DNA from: Pseudazoarcus sp963975885
GTDB lineage: Bacteria > Pseudomonadota > Gammaproteobacteria > Burkholderiales > Rhodocyclaceae
Direction of reading: 5' to 3'
Assembly: GCA_963975885.1 (NCBI GenBank)
Contig: CAXBIS010000001.1
Span: 1-64,000 of the forward strand
Length of the DNA: 64,000 nt
The translations under genes were made by a program, and so were the position numbers. How positions within the stretch are numbered: position 1 is the first letter of the stretch; each line of letters begins with the position of its first letter. This document shows positions 36,834 to 44,465 of this stretch, one piece after another. The notes under the pieces were generated by a model, which did no database searches, had not been told where the DNA came from, and was given only the letters and a program-made list of their open reading frames with translations.

Positions 36834-37274
36834 CTACTTGCTCGAAAAGCGCAGCAGCACGACCGCCGCCAGCGAAAGAAGGAAGATTGCGCCTGCCTCG
36901 ATCAGGATGTTGGACGGGTCCATCTCCTTGCCCTGCAGGACAATCAATCGCGCCAGCGCCGTGATCGCGATCAGGATGGGGAACACCATGGTCAGGCCGC
37001 GGCCGGAGTAGAACACGGCAACCATCGAGATCACTTCGGCATAGAGAAACATCAACAGGATGTCGCCCAGATTGACCGTGCGCGCCTCGACCACGGCAAG
37101 GATCTCCACGCCCGTTGCGACCAGGGTCATGGTCGCAACGACCAGCAGAAGTCCTCTTTGCAGGTACTTGAGCCCGCGTTCGACCACGACCTCTTCCGTG
37201 TCGCTCACTTCCACGGAAGGCTCGGAGGGAACGTCCTCGTTCGTGTCGGGTGTCTCGCCGTGTTTATCGTTCAT
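36834..37274 (-). CDS. PsiE-like phosphate-starvation-inducible membrane protein
   Basis: 146 residues. An acidic soluble N-terminus (about 1-38) is followed by four hydrophobic segments: GLLLVVATMTLVATGVEILAVV, LGDILLMFLYAEVISMVAVFY, LTMVFPILIAITALARLIVL, ILIEAGAIFLLSLAAVVLL. The MFLYAEVISM and ITALARLIVLQGKEMDP blocks match the PsiE superfamily. Role unknown. Confidence 0.8.
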   Translation of the reverse strand: MNDKHGETPDTNEDVPSEPSVEVSDTEEVVVERGLKYLQRGLLLVVATMTLVATGVEILAVVEARTVNLGDILLMFLYAEVISMVAVFYSGRGLTMVFPILIAITALARLIVLQGKEMDPSNILIEAGAIFLLSLAAVVLLRFSSK

Positions 37275-37708
37275 TGCGGGGTCTGGCCTCCCGGAGTGAG
37301 TGGAACCCTGTGGAAAATGGTGCGTGCAGATCGTGTGACGACTCCAAGTGAAGGCCAGGCGGCGCGGCACGTCAAGATATCCAGTCCGCCGGGTGCGGCC
37401 TGTGAGGCCCCATTCCATGCGCGCTCCGGCGGCTGATTCCCATGGCTGCATCGATTGGCAGGCGAGTGCCCGATCGCGCAAAATCGCGATGATGAGCACC
37501 GAGGTGACCGAATGGTCGAACGGATCTTCAGCACTGTCGACCGGGTTCGGAGTCTCCGTGCGCTGCTAACCGGCCGGATGGATCACTGGCGTGATTTGCC
37601 GAACGCGCCTGATCGTCGATTGCGGTTTTCACCGTCATGCCGTTGAAGTACGGTTAGCCGGCGCCAGCCTCGGTGGCGCTCATGAATGTCGATGGGGAGA
37701 CTGACCGG
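37275..37708. other. Gene-free stretch of 430 nt
   Basis: Nothing firmly recognised. A 44-codon plus-strand frame from 37513 (MVERIFSTVDRVRSLRALL...) is possible but has no support beyond being open. Promoters for both flanking divergent genes must lie here. Confidence 0.35.
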
Positions 37709-38359
37709 ATGAAGGGCTCGCAGGAGTTCTGGGACAAGGCCGCGCCGCGCTATGCGAAGAGCCGCATCCGCGACGAGCGGAGCTACCGCAGGAAGCTCGC
37801 CGTCACGCAGGAGTATTTCCGCCCCGACTGGACGGTGCTCGAATTCGGCTGCGGGACGGGTTCCACGGCCATTGAGCATGCACCGCATGTGAAGCACATT
37901 CTTGCCACGGACGTGTCGGGCCGGATGCTGGAAATCGCGGGGCGCAAGGCATGTGAGGCGGGCATCGAAAACATCGAGTTCCGCCAGGGCACGCTGGACG
38001 ATCCGGGTCTGCCGGCGGAGGGCTTCGATGCAGTGCTGGGGCTCAATGTGCTGCACCTGCTGGAGGACGTGAAGGGCGCGATTTCGCGCGTTCACTCCTT
38101 GCTCAAGCCGGGGGGCATCTTCGTGTCCAGCTCGGCGCTGGTGGGCGACCTGAAACTGCACTGGCGGTTGGCGATTCCGCTGATGCAGGCGTTGAGCCTG
38201 GCGCCCCACGTGAGCCGGTTCGGACGCGAGCAACTGCTGACGATGCTGGTGGAGGCCGGCTTTTCCATCGAGCACGACTGGCAGCCCAATCGCGAATCGG
38301 TGTTCGTCGTCGCGCGCCGACCTCTTCCGGCATCCAGTGCACGATGCCGCCGCGAGTGA
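37709..38359 (+). CDS. Class I SAM-dependent methyltransferase
   Basis: 216 residues. Motif I VLEFGCGTGSTAIEHA, motif II ILATDVSGRMLEIA, then IEFRQGTLDDPGLP and FDAVLGLNVLHLLEDVKGAISRVHSLLKPGGIFVSSS (motifs IV-VI). The N-terminal FWDKAAPRYAKSRIRDERSYRRKLAVTQEYF is common in small methyltransferases near quinone or lipid genes. Start at 37709 follows GGGGAGA; ATG at 37682 is the alternative. Substrate unknown. Confidence 0.85.
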   Translation: MKGSQEFWDKAAPRYAKSRIRDERSYRRKLAVTQEYFRPDWTVLEFGCGTGSTAIEHAPHVKHILATDVSGRMLEIAGRKACEAGIENIEFRQGTLDDPGLPAEGFDAVLGLNVLHLLEDVKGAISRVHSLLKPGGIFVSSSALVGDLKLHWRLAIPLMQALSLAPHVSRFGREQLLTMLVEAGFSIEHDWQPNRESVFVVARRPLPASSARCRRE

Positions 38360-38502
38360 AGCCACTGGCATGGCAAGTGTCCCGGTGCGAGGGCATGCCG
38401 GGTTTGGCTGGCGGGGCGACGGCGCGCCTAGTGTGAACCACAGTTGCCATCGGCGTAATCAGGGTGCAGCATGCCCCAAAGCAGGGCGGAAGGAGGGGGG
38501 CG

Positions 38503-38964
38503 GTGGACTCGACAACCGTGTATGCGAAGAGCCCGATCGGGCAAGAGGAGGTCGCGACGCGAGCGCGACATGTTCCGGCACGGCAACGTGCCTTGCTGAT
38601 CATGGTGGATGGCCGGCGTTCGGTGGGCGAGTTGTTGGCCAACCATCCCGCGGCCGATGAAGCCCTTGGTCACCTTTCCGCGCTGGCCGAGGGTGGTTTC
38701 ATCGTCGAGGTCAGCAGTGCCGCGGCCGCCGCTCCGGCGGCTGATGTCCATGCGGGGCTGGAGGAAACAAAGCAGGTGGTCGTGCAGACGCTGATCGAGT
38801 TTCTCGGCCCCGACGCGGACGTGTTCGCGATGCGCGTCGAGGCGATCGCCACCCGCGAGCAGCTCGCGACAGAGTGCGAGATGCTGTGCCGCATGCTCGA
38901 AGGCAGTGTCGGACGCGGGCCCGCCCAGCGCTTTCGGGAGACGGTCTTCCCGCTGTTGCAATAG
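38503..38964 (+). CDS. Hypothetical protein with winged-helix-like N-terminus
   Basis: 153 residues from a GTG start directly after AGGAGGGGGG. N-terminal half VYAKSPIGQEEVATRARHVPARQRALLIMVDGRRSVGELLANHPAADEALGHLSALAEGGFIVEV looks like a small winged-helix module common in betaproteobacterial proteins of unknown function. An Ala-rich linker (VSSAAAAAPAADV) joins it to a helical C-terminal half (EETKQVVVQTLIEFLGPDADVFAMRVEAIATREQLATECEML). No catalytic motif. Regulator or adaptor is a guess. Confidence 0.65.
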   Translation: MDSTTVYAKSPIGQEEVATRARHVPARQRALLIMVDGRRSVGELLANHPAADEALGHLSALAEGGFIVEVSSAAAAAPAADVHAGLEETKQVVVQTLIEFLGPDADVFAMRVEAIATREQLATECEMLCRMLEGSVGRGPAQRFRETVFPLLQ

Positions 38965-39015
38965 GCATCCCTTTCATCCCCGCGGCTTTTGCGCCGCCGA
39001 CCGTCCGTCAGACCG

Positions 39016-39285
39016 TCAGCCGCCGCTCAAGGCCTGCACGATCACCACGTCATCATCGGGCTCGAGCGAACGGGCAAGGTCGAATTCGGAGCGCCCGTTG
39101 ACGAAGATGCGCATGTGCGCCCGCGTTCGACCCTGCTCGTTGATCAGCCGGAAGCGGATGCCCGGATAGCGGCGTTCCAGATCGTCGAGCAATTCGTCCA
39201 GCGTCGTGCCTTCGGCCTCAACTTGCGCGCTCCCGGTGTAGGACTGCAGCGGTGTCGGGATGAGTACCTGCATCGTCGCACTCAC
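39016..39285 (-). CDS. MoaD/ThiS-family ubiquitin-like protein
   Basis: 89 residues, beta-grasp fold ending in the diglycine tail VQALSGG needed for adenylation and thiocarboxylation. Core: VEAEGTTLDELLDDLERRYPGIRFRLINEQGRTRAHMRIFVNGRSE. Not next to moaE, moeB or thiamine genes. Its ATG overlaps the stop of the BNR-repeat protein by 4 nt (the BNR gene comes first on the minus strand). This pairing with a sialidase-like repeat protein recurs in bacteria; its purpose is unknown. Confidence 0.87.
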   Translation of the reverse strand: MSATMQVLIPTPLQSYTGSAQVEAEGTTLDELLDDLERRYPGIRFRLINEQGRTRAHMRIFVNGRSEFDLARSLEPDDDVVIVQALSGG

Positions 39286-40409
39286 GCGGTTTGCGCCGCC
39301 TCGACGGCGTAGATCTCGGGCAGGTGGCGGGCGATGCAGCGCCAGTGTGCGCCTTCATCGACACTGGCCCACAGCTCGCCACTGGTGGTGCCGAAGTACA
39401 GGCCGACGGGATCGTGCGCATCCGCGCACATCGCCTGGCGTTTGACGGTCCACCACGCCTGCTCGCGTGGCATGCCGCGGTCGAGCCGCTGCCAGCTCGC
39501 GCCGGCATCCTGCGTGGCATACACCGCGGGGCGCCCGTCCGGGCTGGTGCGCGGCCACACGTCGCGCCCATCCATCGGAAATACCCAGGCGGTGTCGGCG
39601 TTACGCGGATGAACGACCATCGGAAAGCCGACATCGCCGGTTTCGCCCGGCATGGTGCGGCCGATGCGCTGCCAGTGGGTGGCGGGGCGGTCAAGGCGAT
39701 AGATGCCGCAGTGGTTCTGCTGGTAGAGGCGATCGGGGTCGCTCGGGCACATGCGTACGCAGTGCGGGTCGTGGAAAGTCGGATCGTCCCGCACGAAGCC
39801 TTCCACCACGTCCAGCCCGTCGAGCAGCGGTACGAAGCGCTCGCCGCCATCCGTGCTCTCGTGCACGCCACCGCCCGACATCGCGAAATACAGGTGTTTC
39901 GGGTCACGCGGGTCGACGATGATCGAATGCAGTTTGGGCCCGTCCGGCGTGCCGTCCTGCACCGTGCCCATCCAGCGGCGGTAGTCGGGATCGTCGTTGA
40001 TGCACGAGAACGGCCGCCAGGTGTTGCCGTCGTCGTCGCTGCGGAACAGCCCCTGCGGCGAGGTGCCGGCGTACCACGCGTGCGGCTCGTTGGCGTGACA
40101 GGGCGTCAGCCAGAAGACCTGTGCGACGGCGCGGCCGCTACCGTCGGTCGCTTTCGCGAAGGCCGGAGGGCGTGCGGCTTCCGACCAGCTTGCACCGAAA
40201 TCGCTCGAACGAAAGATCGTGGGGCCCAGGTGTCCCGTGCTGGCCGCCGCCAGCAGCGTGCGCCCGTCGCGCGGGTCGCACACGAGGTGGTTGATGATGT
40301 GGCCCAGAAAGTGCGGCCCGTCCGCCGTCCAGCGCTCGCGTGCGGCGTCGCCGTGGAAGATCCATGCACCCTTGCGGGTCGCCACCAGAATCGTCGGTTC
40401 GCGTTCCAT
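39282..40409 (-). CDS. BNR/Asp-box repeat beta-propeller protein (sialidase-like fold)
   Basis: 375 residues without a signal peptide, so cytoplasmic. At least four Asp-box motifs S-x-D-x-G-x-x-W/F are seen: SSDFGASW, SDDDGNTW, STDGGERF, TQDAGASW, SVDEGAHW. Residues starting ILVATRKGAWIF and CDPRDGRTLLAAASTGHLGPTIFRS open the propeller. No catalytic sialidase arginine triad was identified, so 'sialidase' should not be claimed. Translationally coupled to the MoaD-like gene. Start at 40409 has GAGGAGAC upstream. Confidence 0.82.
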   Translation of the reverse strand: MEREPTILVATRKGAWIFHGDAARERWTADGPHFLGHIINHLVCDPRDGRTLLAAASTGHLGPTIFRSSDFGASWSEAARPPAFAKATDGSGRAVAQVFWLTPCHANEPHAWYAGTSPQGLFRSDDDGNTWRPFSCINDDPDYRRWMGTVQDGTPDGPKLHSIIVDPRDPKHLYFAMSGGGVHESTDGGERFVPLLDGLDVVEGFVRDDPTFHDPHCVRMCPSDPDRLYQQNHCGIYRLDRPATHWQRIGRTMPGETGDVGFPMVVHPRNADTAWVFPMDGRDVWPRTSPDGRPAVYATQDAGASWQRLDRGMPREQAWWTVKRQAMCADAHDPVGLYFGTTSGELWASVDEGAHWRCIARHLPEIYAVEAAQTA

Positions 40410-40558
40410 CTTCGGTCTCCTCGCTGCGGGCAGCCGGAGCGGTGCCCTCATCCCTGGTCGAACGGGCGTGGCCGGTTTCGACATTGCGCTTGGCGCCCGC
40501 GCATGTCAGGAATCGCCGGCACGCGGCTGCGTGCATTGCGATTGGCATATGACAAATG

Positions 40559-40763
40559 TTGACCCCGGTGGCGCGCTCGACTACCGTGGTTGATGACGGA
40601 TGGATTGCGAGTCTCCTGCTGCCGTGGCCTGGCCGGTCCATTCGTGCGGTTCACGCAGTGTCCGCAGCTACGGTCGAACGCGCCTGCGCGGGCCGCCCAG
40701 GCTTTCCACTTCGCTTCTCCGGCGACGTCCCCGGGACGGTCCCAGACCGTTCCGGGTTTTTTT
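40559..40763 (+). ncRNA. Possible small RNA or untranslated transcript ending at a strong terminator
   Basis: No convincing gene occupies 40410-40838, yet a strong plus-strand terminator sits at 40731-40763. A promoter-like pair TTGACC (40559-40564) and TACCGT (40582-40587), 17 bp apart, would give a transcript of about 170 nt. It could also be a leader attenuator for the gene at 40839. Confidence 0.3.
40731..40763 (+). terminator. Strong intrinsic terminator without an obvious upstream gene
   Basis: CCGGGACGGTC (40731-40741), loop CCA, GACCGTTCCGG (40745-40755), one G-U pair, then GTTTTTTTG. It lies 76 nt before the metallo-beta-lactamase-fold gene. Confidence 0.85.
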
Positions 40764-40838
40764 GCGTGCGGAACCCGTACCGCCTATTCTCGCTCAATGA
40801 CGCTATCCGGTTCGCCGGCAATCAGGGAGGAGACAGGC

Positions 40839-41807
40839 ATGCATGCGACACGATGGCCGGCGGTGCTCGCCGGAGCAGTGATGATGACGGCTGCGGCCGT
40901 TGCGCACGCGAACACCGTCAAGGTCACGCCACTGGGCAGTCACGACGGCGAGTTCTGTCCGCTCGACCGCGCGCTGGTGTTCGAGGACCCGGACGGCACG
41001 CGCATCCTCTACGACGCCGGACGTACCGTGCGCGGGCCGGAGGATCCGCGTCTGGGCAAGATCGACGTGGTGCTGCTCAGCCACGTGCATGGCGACCATC
41101 TCGGTGACGCGATTCAGGCCGAGGCCAATGCCGGCACGTGTGCCAAGCCGGACTTCTCGGTCAAGGTCACGCCCAATTCCAACAGCGTCGACATCGTCGT
41201 CGGCAAAAAAGCGAAGTTCATCGTCGGCGGCGAGATGCCGGCCTTCTTCCAGAACCGTGTGGAAGCGGCCGGTGGCGAGCGCGGCCAGGTACAGCTGGTG
41301 CGCTTCGGCGCGTCGACCCGGGTCGGCGGCGTGGATATCGCCAGCGTGCCGGCCGTGCACAGCAACGGTCTGGCGCCGATCTTCATCGGCAGCGAGTACG
41401 CGAAGATGCTCTCCGAGGTCGGGCTGACCGCCTACGTCGGCCCGCCGGGCGGCTATGTGCTGACCTTCAGTAATGGGCTGGCCGTGTATCTGTCGGGTGA
41501 TACCGGCATCACGGCCGAACAGGATCACGTGGTGCGCGGCCACTACGGCGCGAAGCTCGCCGTGCTCAATATCGGTGGCACCTTCACCACCGGCCCGCGC
41601 GAGGCGGCCTATGTGATCAACGATCTGGTCAGGCCGGCCGCCGTGATCGCCTCGCACGCCAACGAGCCGGCCACCGAAGGCGGCAAGCTGAGGGCGGGTA
41701 CCAAGACCGAGGCCTTCATCAAGGCCGTCGAGGTGCCGGTGCACCTGCCGCTGTCGGGACGCACGATGGCGTTCGACGGCGCAGCGAAATGCACGAGCGG
41801 CTGCTGA
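40839..41807 (+). CDS. Exported metallo-beta-lactamase-fold hydrolase (UlaG-like)
   Basis: 322 residues with a signal peptide (AVLAGAVMMTAAAVAHA, cleavage about residue 25). Metal site VVLLSHVHGDHLGD (HxHxDH) with further ligands in SVPAVHSNG and VYLSGDTGIT, and ASHANEP near the end. The layout follows the Lactamase_B_3/UlaG branch rather than beta-lactam hydrolases. AGGGAGGAGAC gives a strong ribosome site. Followed by a bidirectional terminator. Substrate unknown; it acts in the periplasm. Confidence 0.85.
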   Translation: MHATRWPAVLAGAVMMTAAAVAHANTVKVTPLGSHDGEFCPLDRALVFEDPDGTRILYDAGRTVRGPEDPRLGKIDVVLLSHVHGDHLGDAIQAEANAGTCAKPDFSVKVTPNSNSVDIVVGKKAKFIVGGEMPAFFQNRVEAAGGERGQVQLVRFGASTRVGGVDIASVPAVHSNGLAPIFIGSEYAKMLSEVGLTAYVGPPGGYVLTFSNGLAVYLSGDTGITAEQDHVVRGHYGAKLAVLNIGGTFTTGPREAAYVINDLVRPAAVIASHANEPATEGGKLRAGTKTEAFIKAVEVPVHLPLSGRTMAFDGAAKCTSGC

Positions 41808-41824
41808 GCGCGATGCAGACGTAG

Positions 41825-41852
41825 AAACGGGGCGGCCATGGCCGCCCCGTTT
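41825..41852. terminator. Bidirectional terminator between convergent genes
   Basis: A fully palindromic 28-bp sequence: arms AAACGGGGCGGCCA and TGGCCGCCCCGTTT, with T-rich ends on both strands. It serves the genes ending at 41807 (plus) and 41874 (minus). Confidence 0.88.
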
Positions 41853-41873
41853 GCGTTCATGCAGCCCGCGTGT

Positions 41874-43016
41874 TCAGCCGGGTGCATCGAGCGCGATGTC
41901 CACCATCAACTCATGGCCGAGGCCGTCGAGCATCTCGCGCAGCGTCTCGTCGGCCAGCGCCTCGGGCACCACGAGCAGGGCGTGGACCTTGAACACGTGC
42001 GGCTCGTCCGGTCGCTCGCCGACGATTTCGGTGTCGAGGTTCTCGATGCTCACGCCGCGCTCGGCGAGACTGGTGGACAAGCGTCGCACGATGCCGGGGC
42101 GATCGGGGCCGGCCAGTTCCAGGCGCAACAGACGCCGTCCGGCAGGGACCGGACGCGCGTCGCTGCGTGCGATGGCGATGGCCAGACCGTCGTCCTCGAG
42201 TTTCCTGAGCGCGGCAATCACGGTGTCGGCGTCGTCCGGTGCGACCTGCAGATGCACGATGCCGGCGAACTGGCCGGCGACGCTGGTCATGTGGCTGTCC
42301 GCCCAGTTCACCGCAGCGGCCTGGGCGCAGTCGGAGACCTTGCGCACGATTCCGGGCCTGTCGGGGCCGATCACCGTAACCACCAGTGAAGTCGTCAGTG
42401 CGCTCTCCTGCTCGACCAGCTTGACCGTGCGGCGGATCATCGGCGCGCGCGTGGCGAAGCGCGCATCCTGAGCTTCGGCAGGCAGCGTGCCGTGCTCGGC
42501 CGCGTGACGCACCACCTTGCGTACCAGGTTCAGGCCCAGCGGACACAGCGCGCGTTCCCACAGGTCGCGCGCGCTCTCGCCCTTGACCACGAAGCACCAG
42601 TCCTGCGCGGCGATGGCGCCGTCATCCCAGCCCTTTTCCAGGTGGTAGATCGAGCCGCCGGCGATCGGGTCGCCTTCGAGCAACGTCCATTCCACCGCGG
42701 CGATACCGCGGTGGCGCGGCAGCAGAGAGGGGTGGTAGCCGATGCCGCCGATCTTCGCGCGTGCCAGGGCCTCCTCGGTGACAAAGGCGTGCGTATGCGC
42801 GGCGATGATCAGGTCGCAGTCCTCCTGCAGGGCCGAGCCCGGCACGGTGCGCGGGCTCTCCAGGATGGACAGCGGCAGGCCGGCTTTCGCCGCGGCCAGC
42901 GCGAGTCGGTCATCCTCGGCGGGTGCGACGACGCGCACGACCTCCATGCCGTCTTCGAGCAGGTTCGCGAGCACGGTCGCGCCGAAATAGCGCGAGCCGA
43001 TGACGGTGCACCTCAT
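41874..43016 (-). CDS. Formyltransferase/10-formyl-THF hydrolase-like domain fused to two GcvR-like ACT domains
   Basis: 380 residues. Residues 1-200 are a formyltransferase domain: CTVIGSRYFGATVLANLL, then GIGYHPSLLPRHRGIAAVEWTLLEGD with His95 and GWDDGAI with Asp131/132 as catalytic candidates. The YHPSLLPRHRG form matches the hydrolase domain of 10-formyl-THF dehydrogenase, not the NIH motif of PurN. Two ACT domains follow (about 210-285, VVTVIGPDRPGIVRKVSDCA; about 300-375, RLELAGPDRPGIVRRLSTSL), as in GcvR. PurU has ACT first and the enzyme second; here the order is reversed. Predicted to deformylate formyl-THF under glycine or one-carbon control. Start at 43016 with CAGGAGAAG. Confidence 0.85.
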   Translation of the reverse strand: MRCTVIGSRYFGATVLANLLEDGMEVVRVVAPAEDDRLALAAAKAGLPLSILESPRTVPGSALQEDCDLIIAAHTHAFVTEEALARAKIGGIGYHPSLLPRHRGIAAVEWTLLEGDPIAGGSIYHLEKGWDDGAIAAQDWCFVVKGESARDLWERALCPLGLNLVRKVVRHAAEHGTLPAEAQDARFATRAPMIRRTVKLVEQESALTTSLVVTVIGPDRPGIVRKVSDCAQAAAVNWADSHMTSVAGQFAGIVHLQVAPDDADTVIAALRKLEDDGLAIAIARSDARPVPAGRRLLRLELAGPDRPGIVRRLSTSLAERGVSIENLDTEIVGERPDEPHVFKVHALLVVPEALADETLREMLDGLGHELMVDIALDAPG

Positions 43017-43203
43017 GGGCTTCTCCTGTATCGGTTGCGGGCGTGCCGCAGCACGCCGGGTGGGGGCGATGTTACCGCGTTCGTGGCGCGCTTTCCTTGT
43101 CGGTTTCGCGCTGTGCGCCATGAAGCGGCGCTGTCGCCATGACCAGTCCGGGGGCATACTGCGGGTCACTTCATTGTTCCCCCGCATACGGGGGGCAACT
43201 GCG

Positions 43204-44379
43204 ATGGATTCAGCCCTCTTTCTGCAGACCGACACGGCGCCGGCCGTGCGTGCGGCGCTGGCCGGCATCGGCCGCACCGAGGATGTGCATTGGTCGCCCG
43301 ACGGGCGGCGCATCGCGCTGGCCGCGCTGGCGCGGGACGCCCTGCTGGTCATCGACGTGACCATTCGCAATGACGAGGTGCCGCAACTGGCGCTGACGCG
43401 TCCGGTCGAAGTGCGTTGCGCGGAATTTCGCCGCCCGCACGGGGTGTTCTGGATCGACGAGCGGACCGTGATGGTGGCCAACCGCGAGGGCGACGTACTG
43501 GTCATCGCCCCCCCCGCCGGCATCGACGAAGGTGGGATGCGCGAAGTCGAGGTGCTGCAGACGCTGCGAGCGAAGGGGCCGGATCAGGTGATGACCCCGG
43601 GGTCGGTCAGTGTCGCCCGCGTCGGTCCGGATCTCTATGAAGCCCTGGTGTGCAACAACTACGCCGACCGCGTTACGCGCCATCTGCTTGACGCCCGCGC
43701 GGCCTATGCGGCCCGTAGCAGCTGCGTATTGCTGCATTCCGGACTGGGCATTCCCGATGGGGTCGCGGTCAGCCACGACGGTGAATGGATCGCGATCTCG
43801 AACCACGAACACCACTGCGTCTGCCTGTATCGCAACCGCATCGAGCTCGATGCCGTATCCGCGCCCGAGGGCGTGCTGGAGGGGATCGGCTATCCGCATG
43901 GCGTGCGCTTCATGCCGGGCGACGGACACATCCTCGTTGCCGATGCGGGCGCGCCCTGCGTGCATCTTTTCGCGCGCGGTGACGCGGGTTGGGAGGGTCG
44001 GCGCACGGCAGCACGGTTGCTGCGCGTGTTCGACGACGAGACCTATCTGCGCGGCCGCCACAATCCCAAGGAAGGCGGCCCCAAAGGCATCGCACTCGAC
44101 CCCGCCGGGCGGGTCATGGCGATCACTTGCGAGGAGTGTCCGCTGACCTTCGTGGATCTGAGACCGTTCGTTCTGGCCCGATCTGCGGCGAACCGGGCGG
44201 ACGCGGACGCCGGAGTCGAACGCATGCGCGCGATCGTTCTGCGCGAGGCCGCGCGTGCGCGCCGTTCGGACATCGCGGCGTGGCTGCAGGCGACGGAGCG
44301 CTTGCATGCCATCGAGTCCAGCCTGTCGTGGCGGATGACGGCACCATTGCGCTGGATCGTCGACCGCGTGCGACGTTGA
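43204..44379 (+). CDS. Beta-propeller protein of unknown function with glycosyltransferase-type tail
   Basis: 391 residues. Repeated propeller-like blades: VHWSPDGRRIALAALARDALLVIDV, PHGVFWIDERTVMVANREGDVLVI, GIPDGVAVSHDGEWIAISNHEHHCVCLY, PHGVRFMPGDGHILVADAGAPCVHLF, GIALDPAGRVMAI, as in NHL/YncE proteins. The last 30 residues (ERLHAIESSLSWRMTAPLRWIVDRVRR) carry the S-x-SWR-x-TAPLRW motif usually seen at the end of bacterial glycosyltransferases. Start at 43204; the frame is open further up but overlaps the divergent gene. No signal peptide. Confidence 0.65.
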   Translation: MDSALFLQTDTAPAVRAALAGIGRTEDVHWSPDGRRIALAALARDALLVIDVTIRNDEVPQLALTRPVEVRCAEFRRPHGVFWIDERTVMVANREGDVLVIAPPAGIDEGGMREVEVLQTLRAKGPDQVMTPGSVSVARVGPDLYEALVCNNYADRVTRHLLDARAAYAARSSCVLLHSGLGIPDGVAVSHDGEWIAISNHEHHCVCLYRNRIELDAVSAPEGVLEGIGYPHGVRFMPGDGHILVADAGAPCVHLFARGDAGWEGRRTAARLLRVFDDETYLRGRHNPKEGGPKGIALDPAGRVMAITCEECPLTFVDLRPFVLARSAANRADADAGVERMRAIVLREAARARRSDIAAWLQATERLHAIESSLSWRMTAPLRWIVDRVRR

Positions 44380-44465
44380 TCGGGCCCTGACGAGGCTGCG
44401 TGCTGCGGTGGACGCAGGGCGCGCCACGGGTACCATCGCACGCTGTGATCGGCAGGAGAACTGCG

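Noticed and set aside
37513..37647. 44-codon plus-strand frame before the methyltransferase gene
   Set aside because: No ribosome site, no family likeness; chance open frame is as likely.
39282..40409. True sialidase
   Set aside because: Only the Asp-box repeats are present; no signal peptide and no arginine triad or catalytic Tyr/Asp set identified.
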